NCBI RefSeq assembly: GCF_029439455.1
Contig: NZ_JAQFVG010000319.1
Span: 62,001 to 126,000 of the forward strand
Origin: Caballeronia sp. BR00000012568055
GTDB lineage: Bacteria > Pseudomonadota > Gammaproteobacteria > Burkholderiales > Burkholderiaceae
Reading direction: 5' to 3'
Length of the DNA stretch: 64,000 bases
The stretch's first letter is position 1, and each line of letters begins with the position of its first letter. Below, in pieces: positions 44,066 through 53,210 of this stretch. The notes below the pieces were generated by a model. That model worked only from the letters and a program-made list of their open reading frames with translations. It had not been told where the DNA came from and searched no databases. The position numbers and the translations under genes are program-made.

Positions 44066-44655
44066 CGCATTCACTAAGAGCCGTGTCCGGCCTGTCTTTA
44101 CTCGCGACCACACGCGAAATCACGGCGGGCGCGAACCCGAAGGACGAAATACGCGCGATCGTGCGCGCGCTCAACAAGACCGCCGCGCAGGCGCGTACAG
44201 GCGCATCGAAAGCGGTACGCGCGAGCGGCTACAACATCAAAGCGAGCGCGATCAAAAAATCGTTTTCGATCGAGCGCGCGACGCCTGGCCGTCTATCGGT
44301 GACGCTGCGCGCAACGGGTGCGCCCGTGACACTCATTAACTACGGCGCGACGCAAACGAAGCGCGGCGTATCGGTGCGCGTGAAGAACGGCCGCAAACTG
44401 CTACGGCATGCGTTCATTGCAACGATGCCGAACGGCCATAAGGGCGTTTTCGAGCGCGAAGGAACGGGCCACAAGCTCATCACGAAGAACGGCCGCTCGT
44501 ACATGAGTGGCCTTCCAATTCGCGAACTGTACGGGCCTTCGATACCGGACGCGTTGAGCAATGACGCGGTACAGAAGGCGCTCGCGCAGACCATCGCCGA
44601 CAAGTACCCCGCGATCCTGGCGCATGAACTCGCCTGGCTCGCGGCGAAGGGTTAG
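44062..44655 (+). CDS. Minor tail protein Z-like (gpZ)
   Basis: A 197-residue basic protein starting with TTG (overlapping the previous stop). The order ALNKTAAQARTGASKAVRASGYNIKASAIKKSFSIERAT ... LINYGATQTKRGVSVRVK ... HAFIATMPNGHKGVFEREG matches lambda gpZ/prophage minor tail protein Z, a neck/tail completion protein. It is unusual here because it precedes the terminase genes; in lambda Z is among the tail genes. Confidence 0.8.
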   Translation: MTHSLRAVSGLSLLATTREITAGANPKDEIRAIVRALNKTAAQARTGASKAVRASGYNIKASAIKKSFSIERATPGRLSVTLRATGAPVTLINYGATQTKRGVSVRVKNGRKLLRHAFIATMPNGHKGVFEREGTGHKLITKNGRSYMSGLPIRELYGPSIPDALSNDAVQKALAQTIADKYPAILAHELAWLAAKG

Positions 44656-44673
44656 CGGCGTTGCATGGTCGAT

Positions 44674-45096
44674 CTACGCGCGCATTTCGGGCGCGTGGTG
44701 TTTCGTGCGGGCGGCGCGTGCGCGCGGCGTGTTCTCTTTCACCATATCGACGGCGCGCTCGGCGAGCAATCCCGCCGCATCGCCCGGCGTCATATGGACC
44801 GCTGGAAGCCCGCGTGCATCCTGCGCGATCGTGGCGAACAAGGTGTAATCCGCTTCGGCATCCGACGTATATTTTTCGGCAATCGCAAGCGTGCCACGCA
44901 GCACGCGTAACTGCGCAGTTTGTTCGGCCTGGGTTAGCGCGGGGCGTCGTATCGCCGTGGCGAGGACCGCCGCGATATCTTGAAGTTGCGTAATGTAGTT
45001 CTCGCAGATACGCAACGATGACATTGCCACCTGCTCGTATTGTGTGGGTTCCGCCTTGCCCGATGCCTGTTGCTTTGCTTTTGTTGATCCAGTCAT
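44674..45096 (-). CDS. Hypothetical protein with a structured RNA leader
   Basis: A 140-residue helical protein from the ATG at 45096 (AGGAGC 6 nt upstream). It begins MTGSTKAKQQASGKAEPTQY and contains LRICENYITQLQDIAAVLATAI and a repeated-looking acidic/Ala helical stretch. No recognised domain. It is transcribed against the late genes and preceded by a strongly folded leader (45122-45301), a hint of RNA-level control. Confidence 0.65.
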   Translation of the reverse strand: MTGSTKAKQQASGKAEPTQYEQVAMSSLRICENYITQLQDIAAVLATAIRRPALTQAEQTAQLRVLRGTLAIAEKYTSDAEADYTLFATIAQDARGLPAVHMTPGDAAGLLAERAVDMVKENTPRARAARTKHHAPEMRA

Positions 45097-45121
45097 TACG
45101 TGCTCCTGCTCTCTCAGTAGG

Positions 45122-45301
45122 GAGCCCGCAACGCCCTTACGGGTGAGCGGGCCATTGGCAGGATTGGAAGACCGGACGTAACACCAAACCGGCGAGCCGA
45201 AGCTCCCCCGCCAAGGCCCGCCCATTGATGAAAGCAACAGACGTGCAATGACAGCCGCACACCCTTTCGGGCGTGCGGGGTGTTACGTGACGGGCTTCCA
45301 A
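45122..45301 (-). ncRNA. Structured RNA leader upstream of 44674-45096
   Basis: On the minus strand, TTGGAAG/CTTCCAA (45295-45301 with 45164-45170) and a perfect 10-bp helix ACGTAACACC/GGTGTTACGT (45279-45288 with 45176-45185) enclose two hairpins: CCGCAC...GTGCGG (45255-45278) and GGCG-GAGC-TTCG-GCTC-GCC (45191-45212). A third hairpin (GCCCGC/GCGGGC, 45124-45152) lies just before the ribosome site. From memory, similar sequences precede small genes in other prophages and recall C4-type antisense RNAs; identity unproven. Confidence 0.68.
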
Positions 45302-45574
45302 ACCCGGCCGCCGTTGTCTACGGCAGCGACGGCGAATGTATAACACGCCGCTTTCGCGCAGTGCAACCAGGCGGGCTAATCTGAACTTTCGTTGATCTGC
45401 GGTGCCGCGTTCCGACAGGCGGCCGGGGCCGCTCAATGCCGCGCGGAGTGCCTAAAATTTCATCAAAAGGTACTTCTCGGCAACAAAATGCTGTGCGGGC
45501 GCGAAGACTCGCGGCTTTACGCTAGCTCATAGGACCCAAAGGTGTCCGCGCCAAATGCCGTTTCGCGCGTGTCG

Positions 45575-46330
45575 TCAGGGCATTGTGTAGATACGGCAAG
45601 CAGGAACATGCACGGACCCCTTCGAGTAAGGGCCTCGCGTTTTCGGTACGAAGTCCGTCGCAAGATCGAACGCACCGCGAAGTTGAGGAGTACGCCAGCG
45701 CTTCGAACGTCGATCGTAGCCGCCCGCTGGTTGTTCGTAGCCGCCCGCCTCGAACCAAGAACTTGAAGGAACGTGGATGAAGTGGTCGCCAAGGTGGAAC
45801 GCCTCAAACGTTGCACCATCGCGCCAGTAGTACACGTTCCCGTAGTACGCCGCATGACACCACTTTTCCCAGGCGTTGGCGCTAATCCTCTTCGTACGCA
45901 GGTCGGCGCGAGGAAGCGCGATCCATAGTACGTACACCCCTAGCCGGTTGTATGCGAGGGTGCGCCGCGTTATTTCGCTCACGCTCAGCTTGCTTCGCTG
46001 TACTTCGATCGCGACAGGTACGCCACGAATACGGGCGAACACGTCGGCGACCGAACCGCCGAAATCCTTCTCTAACTCGACGGACTGAACACCTGCGGCC
46101 CGGCTTAGCGCATTGAAAACGTCCAATTTGCAGCGCATGTGTTCCACTGTCTCGCCTTGACCTCGATAGCAAGTAACGGGTGGCTTGTGGGCGAAATGGT
46201 GAACCTTGATGTGGCCTTTTCGTAGAACGACTTCGGTATCGCACGTTGGACACGCAAACGGTGCATCTATCTTGTCGGCCTGAAACGCGTAAAGCTTTTG
46301 GCCGTCGATCTTCCTGCTAGCGGTCAACAT
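45575..46330 (-). CDS. CoiA-like competence/nuclease family protein
   Basis: A 251-residue protein starting MLTASRKIDGQKLYAF with AGGAG upstream. CPTCDTEVVLRKGHIKVHHFAHK (27-49) is the CoiA-type cysteine/histidine segment; ETVEHMRCKLDVFNAL, DVFARIRGVPVAIEVQRSKLS and RTLAYNRLGVYVLWI match the nuclease-like core of the CoiA family (PF06054), with D, E and Q as probable active-site residues. CoiA helps natural transformation in Firmicutes; its role in a proteobacterial prophage is unknown, perhaps recombination or defence. Confidence 0.8.
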   Translation of the reverse strand: MLTASRKIDGQKLYAFQADKIDAPFACPTCDTEVVLRKGHIKVHHFAHKPPVTCYRGQGETVEHMRCKLDVFNALSRAAGVQSVELEKDFGGSVADVFARIRGVPVAIEVQRSKLSVSEITRRTLAYNRLGVYVLWIALPRADLRTKRISANAWEKWCHAAYYGNVYYWRDGATFEAFHLGDHFIHVPSSSWFEAGGYEQPAGGYDRRSKRWRTPQLRGAFDLATDFVPKTRGPYSKGSVHVPACRIYTMP

Positions 46331-46410
46331 ATTCTCTACTCCTACTTTGATTGCAGAAGCATAGGCGGCACTAGGTCGATTGCGTAAACAACTTTTTGTT
46401 TAGCGGTCAA

Positions 46411-47061
46411 ATGACGGCGCGAATTCCACACTCCGCACGCATGGGCGTTTCCCTGCGCGAGTTTGCGCGGCTCGACGGATGCGACGACAAACTCGTTAGG
46501 CGTGGCATCGGGGAAGGACGCCTAAGCACGTTCCCCGATGGCTCGATTGATCCGGCGTTAGCTGGTACGGCGTGGCGCAAGTCAAACGCGCAACGCGGGG
46601 CGAATCCACCCGGCGCGAACCGGCGCACGAAGGCCGCCACGAATGCGGACACTTCCGCCGCGAATGCGGACACGCGCGCGAGCGTTGACGAAGCGCTGCG
46701 CCTGTTTGAGCAACAGGCCGCCGCCGTCACCGAACGGGTGTTAAACGGCGCGTCTTACTCGGATGCGTTGCGAATAAAAGAGAACTATTTGGCTCTGCTG
46801 CGCCAGCTTGAATACTCGATCAAGTCCGGCGCGGTTATCGACCTGGCGGAAGCCGAACAAACCGTATTCGACCTGTTCCGGGGCGTGCGCGATGCGTGGC
46901 TCAACTGGCCCGCGCGCGTTGCACCGCTGATCGCGGCCGACCTCGATTTCGAAGACGTGGAGCGGCTCGGCGACGTGCTCGTTGCACATGTTCGTAGTCA
47001 GTTACTGACCCTGGGGGAACCCGACATACAGTTTCGAAGGCCGGTGTCGGCGAAGAACTGA
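46411..47061 (+). CDS. Terminase small subunit (Nu1-like)
   Basis: Recognises the packaging site and recruits the large subunit. From ATG 46411 it has 216 residues: a DNA-binding N-terminus (GVSLREFARLDGCDDKLVRRGIGEGRL), a Gly/Arg/Ala linker (NADTSAANADTR) and a helical C-terminal domain (DAWLNWPARVAPLIAADLDFEDVERLGDVLVAHVRSQL) typical of phage small terminases. ATG at 46441 is an alternative start. The packaging (cos-like) site is expected close by but cannot be seen. Confidence 0.85.
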   Translation: MTARIPHSARMGVSLREFARLDGCDDKLVRRGIGEGRLSTFPDGSIDPALAGTAWRKSNAQRGANPPGANRRTKAATNADTSAANADTRASVDEALRLFEQQAAAVTERVLNGASYSDALRIKENYLALLRQLEYSIKSGAVIDLAEAEQTVFDLFRGVRDAWLNWPARVAPLIAADLDFEDVERLGDVLVAHVRSQLLTLGEPDIQFRRPVSAKN

Positions 47062-47079
47062 GAGCACTGGATGCGGAAC

Positions 47080-47484
47080 TTACCTCCAGTTACTGTAACT
47101 ACACTCCCATTCGTCTCGGACGACTGGTTCATACCCTTTCTCTCTCATGCACTGCTTAACAGCGTTCGTGGCTATATCTGAAAAAAGGGTATCCGTAGAT
47201 TCCAGATGCAACTCCGAAACGTCGTTTGGAACTGGGTAAATATCGTCGCACAGGTACGACTTGTAATCTTTCGTGCATGTGCAGGCGATCTGATCGCGGT
47301 AGGTTTTCATCTGCCTTTTATATCGCCTGCTGCCTAGCGTTTTCCATCGCTCGCGCGTGACTTTAACTGTATGGCCTAGCGGACAGAAAAACGGACCGGT
47401 GAGATAGTCATACATAGTCCAAGCCGACCATAAACCAGCGGCCGCCATTGCGACGAAAAAGACAGTACTTCTTCGATTTTTCAC
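47080..47484 (-). CDS. Membrane-anchored secreted protein (moron)
   Basis: A 134-residue GTG-started protein with one N-terminal hydrophobic helix (STVFFVAMAAAGLWSAWTMY) and a cysteine-rich external domain (CPLGH, IACTCTKD, YLCDD, KQCMRE, WECSYS). It is transcribed against the late genes and separates the two terminase genes, the usual place of accessory (moron) genes acting in the lysogen, for example in superinfection exclusion. No family recognised. Confidence 0.65.
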   Translation of the reverse strand: MKNRRSTVFFVAMAAAGLWSAWTMYDYLTGPFFCPLGHTVKVTRERWKTLGSRRYKRQMKTYRDQIACTCTKDYKSYLCDDIYPVPNDVSELHLESTDTLFSDIATNAVKQCMREKGYEPVVRDEWECSYSNWR

Positions 47485-47577
47485 TTTCTGAATATTTGGA
47501 TAGCTAACGGCACGCTCTACGTGAAGCTAGTCGAATAGAACGGTGCGGACTTTATCACGTCACGTCAGCAGCAAATC

Positions 47578-49623
47578 ATGGAGCGCGGTAACTCAGCGCA
47601 AGGTGACAGACTGCGCCGCGCTGCTCGTCGCGGGCTTACGCCGCCGCCGCACCTGTCGGTGCCTGCGTGGGCCGATCGCTTCCGGCAACTCGCGCGCGAA
47701 GCCGGTAGCACGTCCGGCCAGTGGAGTACGGCAACGGTAGAAGTCGCGCGCGGGCCGATGCTGGCCGTCACCGAACCAGGCGTACACGTCATATCGGTAA
47801 TGGTGGCAACGCAGCTACTTAAAACGTCATTGCTCGAAAACGTAATAGGCTTCTTCGCGCACCTGGACCCGTGCCCGATGCTGCTATTGCAGCCGAAGGA
47901 AGACGCCGCCGAACAGTTCAGCAAGGAACGTATCGCGCCGATGGTGCGCGCGACGCCCGTACTGCGCGATTTGATCGGCACGCGGCGAATGCGTAACGCC
48001 GAAGAAACGCTATTGTTCAAATCGTTTCCGGGCGGCTTCCTCGCGCTCGCGGGCGCGGGTTCGCCGGACAACCTCGCGCGCCGTCCCGTGCGGATCGTAC
48101 TGGCCGATGAAGTCGATAAGTACCCGTTGACACGCGAGGGCGAACCGATTGCTTTAGCGGAGGAACGTACCGCGACGTTTGCGAATTGGCTATCAGTGCG
48201 CGCCTGTTCGCCAACGATCGAAGAACAGAGCCGCATTGCATCGGCTTACGCGGAATCCGACCAACGCCGCGCGTCTGTCGCGTGCCCGCATTGCGGCCAT
48301 CGGGCGTTCCTGGCTTTCTTCGATCATGTGAAATGGGCGCGCGATCCGGCCGACGAATCACGCCACTTGCCGAAGACGGCGCGCATCTATTGCGAGGCGT
48401 GCGGCGCGGCGTGGAGTGAAGCGCAGCGCTTGCACGCGTTGTCGACGGTGCGCTGGCACCAGACCGCGCCGTACACCTGTTGCGGCGCGCATCGCGAACC
48501 GCTCGAAGACTATAAGCGCGCATGGCGTGCGCTCGATGCGAACGCCGAACCCGGCGTGGCCGTGTCGGCCGTGTGGGATTGGTGGGCGTCTGATCTGCAC
48601 GCCGTCTATCGCGCGCGGTGCCCGCAATGCGGCGCGTGGCCCGTTGATAACCGGCACGCGGGTTTTACTGCAAGCAAACTCTATAGCCCCTGGGCGAAGG
48701 ATCGGCCCGCCGAAATCGCGATGAAGTGGTTAGCCGCGCGCGGCGATGAAACGCTAAAACAAGTCTGGTACAACACCCAGGCGGGGCTTCCGTATCGCAT
48801 TCACGCGGGTAAGGAAGTGAAGCTCGAAGCGCTCGCCGCTCGCGCGGAACGATGGGCGGGCGAAGTCCCGGCCGGTGTCGGCGTGTTGACGGCCGGTATC
48901 GACGTACAGGCTGATCGCGTGGAAATGGAAGTCGTTGGATGGGGACGCGATGAGGAATCATGGAGCATCGCATATGAAGTCATTGAAGGCGACCCCGCGA
49001 CGCCGGACCTATGGCGCGAAGTCGATCAAGCATTGATGCAGACATATCGCCGCGACGATGGACGGCCGTTTCAGATCATGGCCGCATGTATCGACTCAGG
49101 CGGCCACGCTACGCAAGCGGTGTACGCCTTCGCGAAGGAACGCATAGGCCGCCGCGTATGGGCGATCAAAGGCGAAAGCGCGCGGACCGGCCAGCGTTCG
49201 CCCGTGTGGCCGACGAAGAAGCCCACGCGACGCACGAAGGCGACTTACCGGCCCGTCATACTTGGCGTGAACGCGGCTAAGGACTCGTTGCGCGACCGGC
49301 TCGCGCTCGACAAGCCGGGGCCGGGTTACTGTCACTTTCCCGCCGACCGCGATATGGGTTATTACGCGCAGTTGACCGCCGAACGGATCACCGTGAAAGA
49401 ACAGGCCGGGCACCGCTTCTATGTGTGGGAGTTGCCGCCTGGCCGCGCCAATGAAGCGCTCGACGCACGCGTGTACGCGTATGGTGCGTTGTGCGGATTA
49501 CTGCATTTCGGTTTGCGCTTGAATGCCTTCACCGAACGCGCCGCGCTTGCCTACGGTGACGCGAACGCAGCAACGCCCGGCACCGCGCGCGCCTCGCGCG
49601 CGCTCGTTTCGCAACTCGCCTAA
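47578..49623 (+). CDS. Terminase large subunit, lambda gpA family
   Basis: ATP-driven packaging motor and nuclease of 681 residues (lambda gpA 641). The ATPase region includes WSTATVEVARGPMLAV, MLLLQPKEDAAEQFSKERI and Walker B IVLADEVDKYP; several zinc-knuckle-like pairs follow (CPHCGH, CEACGA, CPQCGA). The nuclease half begins VLTAGIDVQADRVEMEVVGWGRDEESW, with KTDSR-like acidic segments typical of GpA. It fixes the phage as lambda-type in packaging, implying cos cleavage. Confidence 0.94.
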   Translation: MERGNSAQGDRLRRAARRGLTPPPHLSVPAWADRFRQLAREAGSTSGQWSTATVEVARGPMLAVTEPGVHVISVMVATQLLKTSLLENVIGFFAHLDPCPMLLLQPKEDAAEQFSKERIAPMVRATPVLRDLIGTRRMRNAEETLLFKSFPGGFLALAGAGSPDNLARRPVRIVLADEVDKYPLTREGEPIALAEERTATFANWLSVRACSPTIEEQSRIASAYAESDQRRASVACPHCGHRAFLAFFDHVKWARDPADESRHLPKTARIYCEACGAAWSEAQRLHALSTVRWHQTAPYTCCGAHREPLEDYKRAWRALDANAEPGVAVSAVWDWWASDLHAVYRARCPQCGAWPVDNRHAGFTASKLYSPWAKDRPAEIAMKWLAARGDETLKQVWYNTQAGLPYRIHAGKEVKLEALAARAERWAGEVPAGVGVLTAGIDVQADRVEMEVVGWGRDEESWSIAYEVIEGDPATPDLWREVDQALMQTYRRDDGRPFQIMAACIDSGGHATQAVYAFAKERIGRRVWAIKGESARTGQRSPVWPTKKPTRRTKATYRPVILGVNAAKDSLRDRLALDKPGPGYCHFPADRDMGYYAQLTAERITVKEQAGHRFYVWELPPGRANEALDARVYAYGALCGLLHFGLRLNAFTERAALAYGDANAATPGTARASRALVSQLA

Positions 49624-50051
49624 CGGACCGCCAACGAAGCGATATAGACGGCGAGGAAAAAGCACACAAGGGAAAGCCCGGCGAGCGCGTAAGGTATCCA
49701 CGCCCATCGACGCGACAACGCCAGGGCCGCGACCTCGGCGCGTGAAACGGTGCGCGTCTCGGCGGCGAGATACAGATCGAGCAACCCGCGCGCTACACGG
49801 GTGCCCCATATCCAGCGCCATACAAGAAGCGCAATAGCGATAACCAGACCTAAAGCACACAACATCGCGACGCGGGCCGTAACCGTGGCTACGCCTTCCG
49901 ATTTGCTCGCCATGATGCCCGCGCAAAGCGCCAGGCCCGCGCCGTTAGCGATGGCTAAATGTTTGAATGATTCGAACTGGTAAGCGAGACTATCCACATG
50001 TGCCATATCGCGCAGCGTTTTGAGTAGTTCCCTGTCTATGCCGTCTTGCAT
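49620..50051 (-). CDS. Membrane protein, accessory gene in the head module
   Basis: About 143 residues from the ATG at 50051, with a polar N-terminus and probably four hydrophobic helices (GAGLALCAGIM; VAMLCALGLVIAIALLVWRWIW; IPYALAGLSLVCFFLAVYIASL). Reads against the structural genes between gpA and gpW and overlaps the end of gpA by 4 bp. A candidate lysogenic-conversion or exclusion gene; function unknown. Confidence 0.65.
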   Translation of the reverse strand: MQDGIDRELLKTLRDMAHVDSLAYQFESFKHLAIANGAGLALCAGIMASKSEGVATVTARVAMLCALGLVIAIALLVWRWIWGTRVARGLLDLYLAAETRTVSRAEVAALALSRRWAWIPYALAGLSLVCFFLAVYIASLAVR

Positions 50052-50096
50052 CAATACCCCCGAACTGAATAGCAACCGCCGAAGATTCTAACCGCC

Positions 50097-50378
50097 ATGT
50101 GCGCGCCCCTTGTCCCGTGTTGCCCGTCCGTCTCGATCTTTGACGGTATGACGCGCGACCAACTCGCCGCCGCGCTGGCCGCAGCGCAGGCTGCTTATTT
50201 GAGACTGGCGACGGGCGCGCAAGGCGTGTCGTTCTCCTACACCCAGGGCGACGGTACGCGCAGCGTGACGTACTCGGCGGCGAGCATCGCGAACTTATCG
50301 GCGTTGATCCGGCAGCTACAGCAAGCGCTCGGCATCGTGTGCCGTGCCCGTGCGCCAATTCGCTTTATGTATTACTGA
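50097..50378 (+). CDS. gpW-family head-tail joining protein
   Basis: Stops DNA exit and joins head to tail after packaging. Ninety-three residues from ATG 50097 (76 from the later ATG at 50148, closer to lambda gpW at 68). The gpW pattern is DQLAAALAAAQAAYLRLATGAQGVSFSYTQGDGTRSVTYSAASIANLSALIRQLQ. Located between gpA and portal genes exactly as in lambda. Confidence 0.9.
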   Translation: MCAPLVPCCPSVSIFDGMTRDQLAAALAAAQAAYLRLATGAQGVSFSYTQGDGTRSVTYSAASIANLSALIRQLQQALGIVCRARAPIRFMYY

Positions 50379-50382
50379 CAAT

Positions 50383-50559
50383 CTATCGCCTTTCCACCTT
50401 CATAATTTGAACAATCTCGCCCCGATGCCGGTTGCGAAGAATTTCCTCAGCTTGCAATTGCGCGGATGTTTCGGACTCGGCTGTAACGGGTTGCGTTGAC
50501 CAGGCTGTTGTACTCGAACCCTCCTTCTTGTGAGTGTATTGAATCACGTATCTCGCCAT
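50383..50559 (-). CDS. Small hypothetical protein (reverse-oriented accessory gene)
   Basis: Fifty-eight residues starting MARYVIQYTHKKEGS with GGAGGGAG 5 nt before the ATG. Mixed polar sequence, helix near SAQLQAEEILRNRHRG. Convergent with gpW and only 4 bp from it. The strong ribosome site supports it as a gene. Confidence 0.6.
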   Translation of the reverse strand: MARYVIQYTHKKEGSSTTAWSTQPVTAESETSAQLQAEEILRNRHRGEIVQIMKVERR

Positions 50560-50628
50560 ATCTCCCTCCAATCGGATTTTGAGCTTACAGCGTGACTCAG
50601 AGATCATCTCGAAACAAGGACCAAAATC

Positions 50629-52263
50629 GTGTCCGACGTTCAAATACTCGATGCCAACGGGCAACCATTGGTGCAGCGTTCGCGCGTGCTGGCTATGCTC
50701 GCCGGAACGACGCCCTACGATGCCGCCGACGCGTTGAGTCCCGAACTTGCGGCCTGGACGCCCTGGTTAGGCTCACCCGATACCGAACTTAACCCGTACC
50801 GCGATCGGATCGTATCGCGCGTTCGCGATCTTGTTCGCAACGACGGGTGGGCATCGGGCGGCGTTACGCGGATTCTCGATAACGCGATTGGTGCCAACTT
50901 CCGCCCGGTGAGCAAGCCGGATTATCGAGCGCTTGCGCACCTGAGCGGAAATGCTGCGTTTGATGCAACCTGGGCCGATGAATTCGGCCGTGCGATTGAC
51001 GCACGCTGGCGCGTATGGGCAACCGATGTAAGCCGCTATTGCGACGTGCAGCGCAATTTAAGCGTCTCGCAGATATTCCGGCTCGCATTCCGCCACAAGC
51101 TCGTCGACGGTGACGCGCTCGCGGTGCTGCACTGGCTACCCGATCGTGTGGAACCCGGCCGCGCGCAGTATGCAACGGCCGTGCAACTGATCGACCCGGA
51201 CCGCCTGAGCAATCCGTACATGATGTTCGACCAGGCGAACACGCGCGGCGGCGTGGAACTCGATGCACGCGGCGCAGCGGTGGGCTACTGGATTCGCGAA
51301 GCGCACGCGGCCGACTGGTTCGCCGGGCCGAAGGTTATCGAGTGGCAGCGCGTGCCGCGTGAAACGAACTGGGGGCGGCCTGTCGTTGTCCATGATTTCG
51401 AACACGATCGAGCGGACCAGCATAGAGGCGGCGCAGGCATTTTTACGCCCGTGATTGACCGCTTGAAAATGCTTATCAAGTACGACGCTACGGAACTGGA
51501 AGCGGCGATTGTCAATGCGATTTTTAGCGCCTACATTGAAAGCCCGTTCGATCACTCGTTCGTAGAAGACGCGCTAGGCGATTGTGTAGAACTCGCAGGC
51601 TATCAACGTCTGCGCAGTGAGTTTCACGACCAGCGGCGACTCATGCTCGGCGGCGTGCGTATCCCTACGCTTTTCACGGGCGAAAAGATCAACACCGTTA
51701 GCGCGGTGCGGCCGACTTCAAATTTTCGCGACTTCGAAGGCGCAGCGTTGCGCAACGTGGCCGCGTGCCTCGGCGTCAGTTCGCAACAGCTTTCGCAAGA
51801 CTGGTCCGACGTGAATTATTCGAGCGCGCGCGCGGGCCTGCTCGAAGCATGGAAGACGCTCACGCGGCGGCGCGCGGATTTTGCCAATGGGTTCGCCTAT
51901 CCGATCCGTTCGGCGTTCGTGGAAGAAGTGCTCGAAGTGGATGATTTGCCGCTACCGAAAGACGCCCCCGCATTCATCGAAGCGCGAGGCGCATATACGC
52001 GGTGTTCGTGGATTGGTCCCGGCCGGGGCTGGATTGATCCAGTAGCCGAAAAGCAAGGCGCGGTGCTCGGTATGGACGCGGGATTAAGCACGCTCGAAAT
52101 GGAGTGCGCGGAAAGTGTGGGCGAAGACTGGGAAGACATTCTCGACCAACGCGCGCGCGAAGTGCAGGCGTTCAAGGAACGCGGCTTACCGTTGCCGCAA
52201 TGGGCGGGACCGATCCCGGCGAACACGGCCGCGCAAACGCCGCAAGTCGCGCAGCCGCAGTAA
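50629..52263 (+). CDS. Portal protein, lambda gpB family
   Basis: Forms the dodecameric DNA gate at the head vertex, 544 residues (lambda gpB 533), GTG start. Characteristic segments: RDRIVSRVRDLVRNDGWASGGVTRILDNAIG near the N-terminus, VSQIFRLAFRHKLVDGDAL, LIDPDRLSNP, and the C-terminal SWIGPGRGWIDPVAEKQGA, all typical of the lambda portal family (PF05136). Followed by the capsid protease gene as in lambda. Confidence 0.95.
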   Translation: MSDVQILDANGQPLVQRSRVLAMLAGTTPYDAADALSPELAAWTPWLGSPDTELNPYRDRIVSRVRDLVRNDGWASGGVTRILDNAIGANFRPVSKPDYRALAHLSGNAAFDATWADEFGRAIDARWRVWATDVSRYCDVQRNLSVSQIFRLAFRHKLVDGDALAVLHWLPDRVEPGRAQYATAVQLIDPDRLSNPYMMFDQANTRGGVELDARGAAVGYWIREAHAADWFAGPKVIEWQRVPRETNWGRPVVVHDFEHDRADQHRGGAGIFTPVIDRLKMLIKYDATELEAAIVNAIFSAYIESPFDHSFVEDALGDCVELAGYQRLRSEFHDQRRLMLGGVRIPTLFTGEKINTVSAVRPTSNFRDFEGAALRNVAACLGVSSQQLSQDWSDVNYSSARAGLLEAWKTLTRRRADFANGFAYPIRSAFVEEVLEVDDLPLPKDAPAFIEARGAYTRCSWIGPGRGWIDPVAEKQGAVLGMDAGLSTLEMECAESVGEDWEDILDQRAREVQAFKERGLPLPQWAGPIPANTAAQTPQVAQPQ

Positions 52264-52285
52264 ATCGAGTGCAGGGCTCGACGCT

Positions 52286-53191
52286 ATGAATGGTCCCATG
52301 CACCCGCGCTTCGCCTTCCTCGCGCAACGGCTCTTTAATGTACCGCTCGCACTTCACCCGGCTAAAGCGGAAATCCTGCTCGCGGTACTCGCCGACCGGC
52401 TCGGCATTGCGAGCGTGCGCGGCGTTGACGGCGACATGCACGCGCCCGGCGATACGCTCGCAGATGCCCGGCACGCAGCTAACGCCGATATGGCGCGTGC
52501 CGTTGCACCCGTGGGCTACGACGTGCTGGCAGGCGTGGCCGTGATTCCCGTACAGGGAACCCTCGTGCATCGGCTCGGTTCGCTGCATCCCGAATCGGGA
52601 ATGACCGGGTACGACGGCATACGGCAGAACTACCTAACCGCGCTCGCGGATAACGCGGTACGCGCGATCGTGCTTGATATCGACTCGCCAGGCGGCGAAG
52701 TGTCGGGCGCGTTCGATCTGGCTGATGCGATCTATCAGACGCGCGGCACGAAGCCCGTGTGGGCGATCCTGAGTGAGAACGCCTATAGCGCGGCGTATGC
52801 GATTGCGAGCGCGGCCGACGTTATCACGGTGCCACGCACGGGCGGTACGGGCTCAATCGGCGTTGTCTGGATGCACGTTGATTTCTCCAAGGCGCTCACC
52901 GATGCCGGGCTCGCGGTGACGTTTGTAACCTGGGGAGCGCGCAAGCTCGACGGCTACCCGGAGTTACCGCTATCGCCCGCAGCGCGCGAGCGCGCGCAAC
53001 GCGACATAGACGAAACGGGCGAACTGTTCGCCGCTACCGTGGCCCGCAATCGCGGCCTGTCCATCGACTCAGTACGCGCGATGCAAGCGGGCACGTTCGC
53101 GGGCGCGCAAGGCGTCGCCGTGTGCCTGGCCGACACCGTACAGGCACCCTACGCGGCGTTCGCGTCGCTTCTCGAATCGCTCGACGCTTGA
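52286..53191 (+). CDS. Capsid maturation protease, S49 (SppA/lambda gpC) family
   Basis: Serine protease of the prohead, about 301 residues from ATG 52286. The SppA-like core includes VIPVQGTLVHR, VLDIDSPGGEVSG (oxyanion), the catalytic serine in ENAYSAAYAIASAAD and the general-base lysine in GARKLDGYPELPLS. It is much shorter than lambda gpC (439); the scaffold part that in lambda is fused to C is here a separate gene downstream. Confidence 0.9.
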   Translation: MNGPMHPRFAFLAQRLFNVPLALHPAKAEILLAVLADRLGIASVRGVDGDMHAPGDTLADARHAANADMARAVAPVGYDVLAGVAVIPVQGTLVHRLGSLHPESGMTGYDGIRQNYLTALADNAVRAIVLDIDSPGGEVSGAFDLADAIYQTRGTKPVWAILSENAYSAAYAIASAADVITVPRTGGTGSIGVVWMHVDFSKALTDAGLAVTFVTWGARKLDGYPELPLSPAARERAQRDIDETGELFAATVARNRGLSIDSVRAMQAGTFAGAQGVAVCLADTVQAPYAAFASLLESLDA

Positions 53192-53210
53192 CACTCATTG
53201 AGGGGGAATC

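Noticed and set aside
45137..45436. 99-codon minus-strand frame over the structured leader
   Set aside because: Frame encodes no plausible protein and coincides with extensive inverted repeats; explained better as an RNA element.
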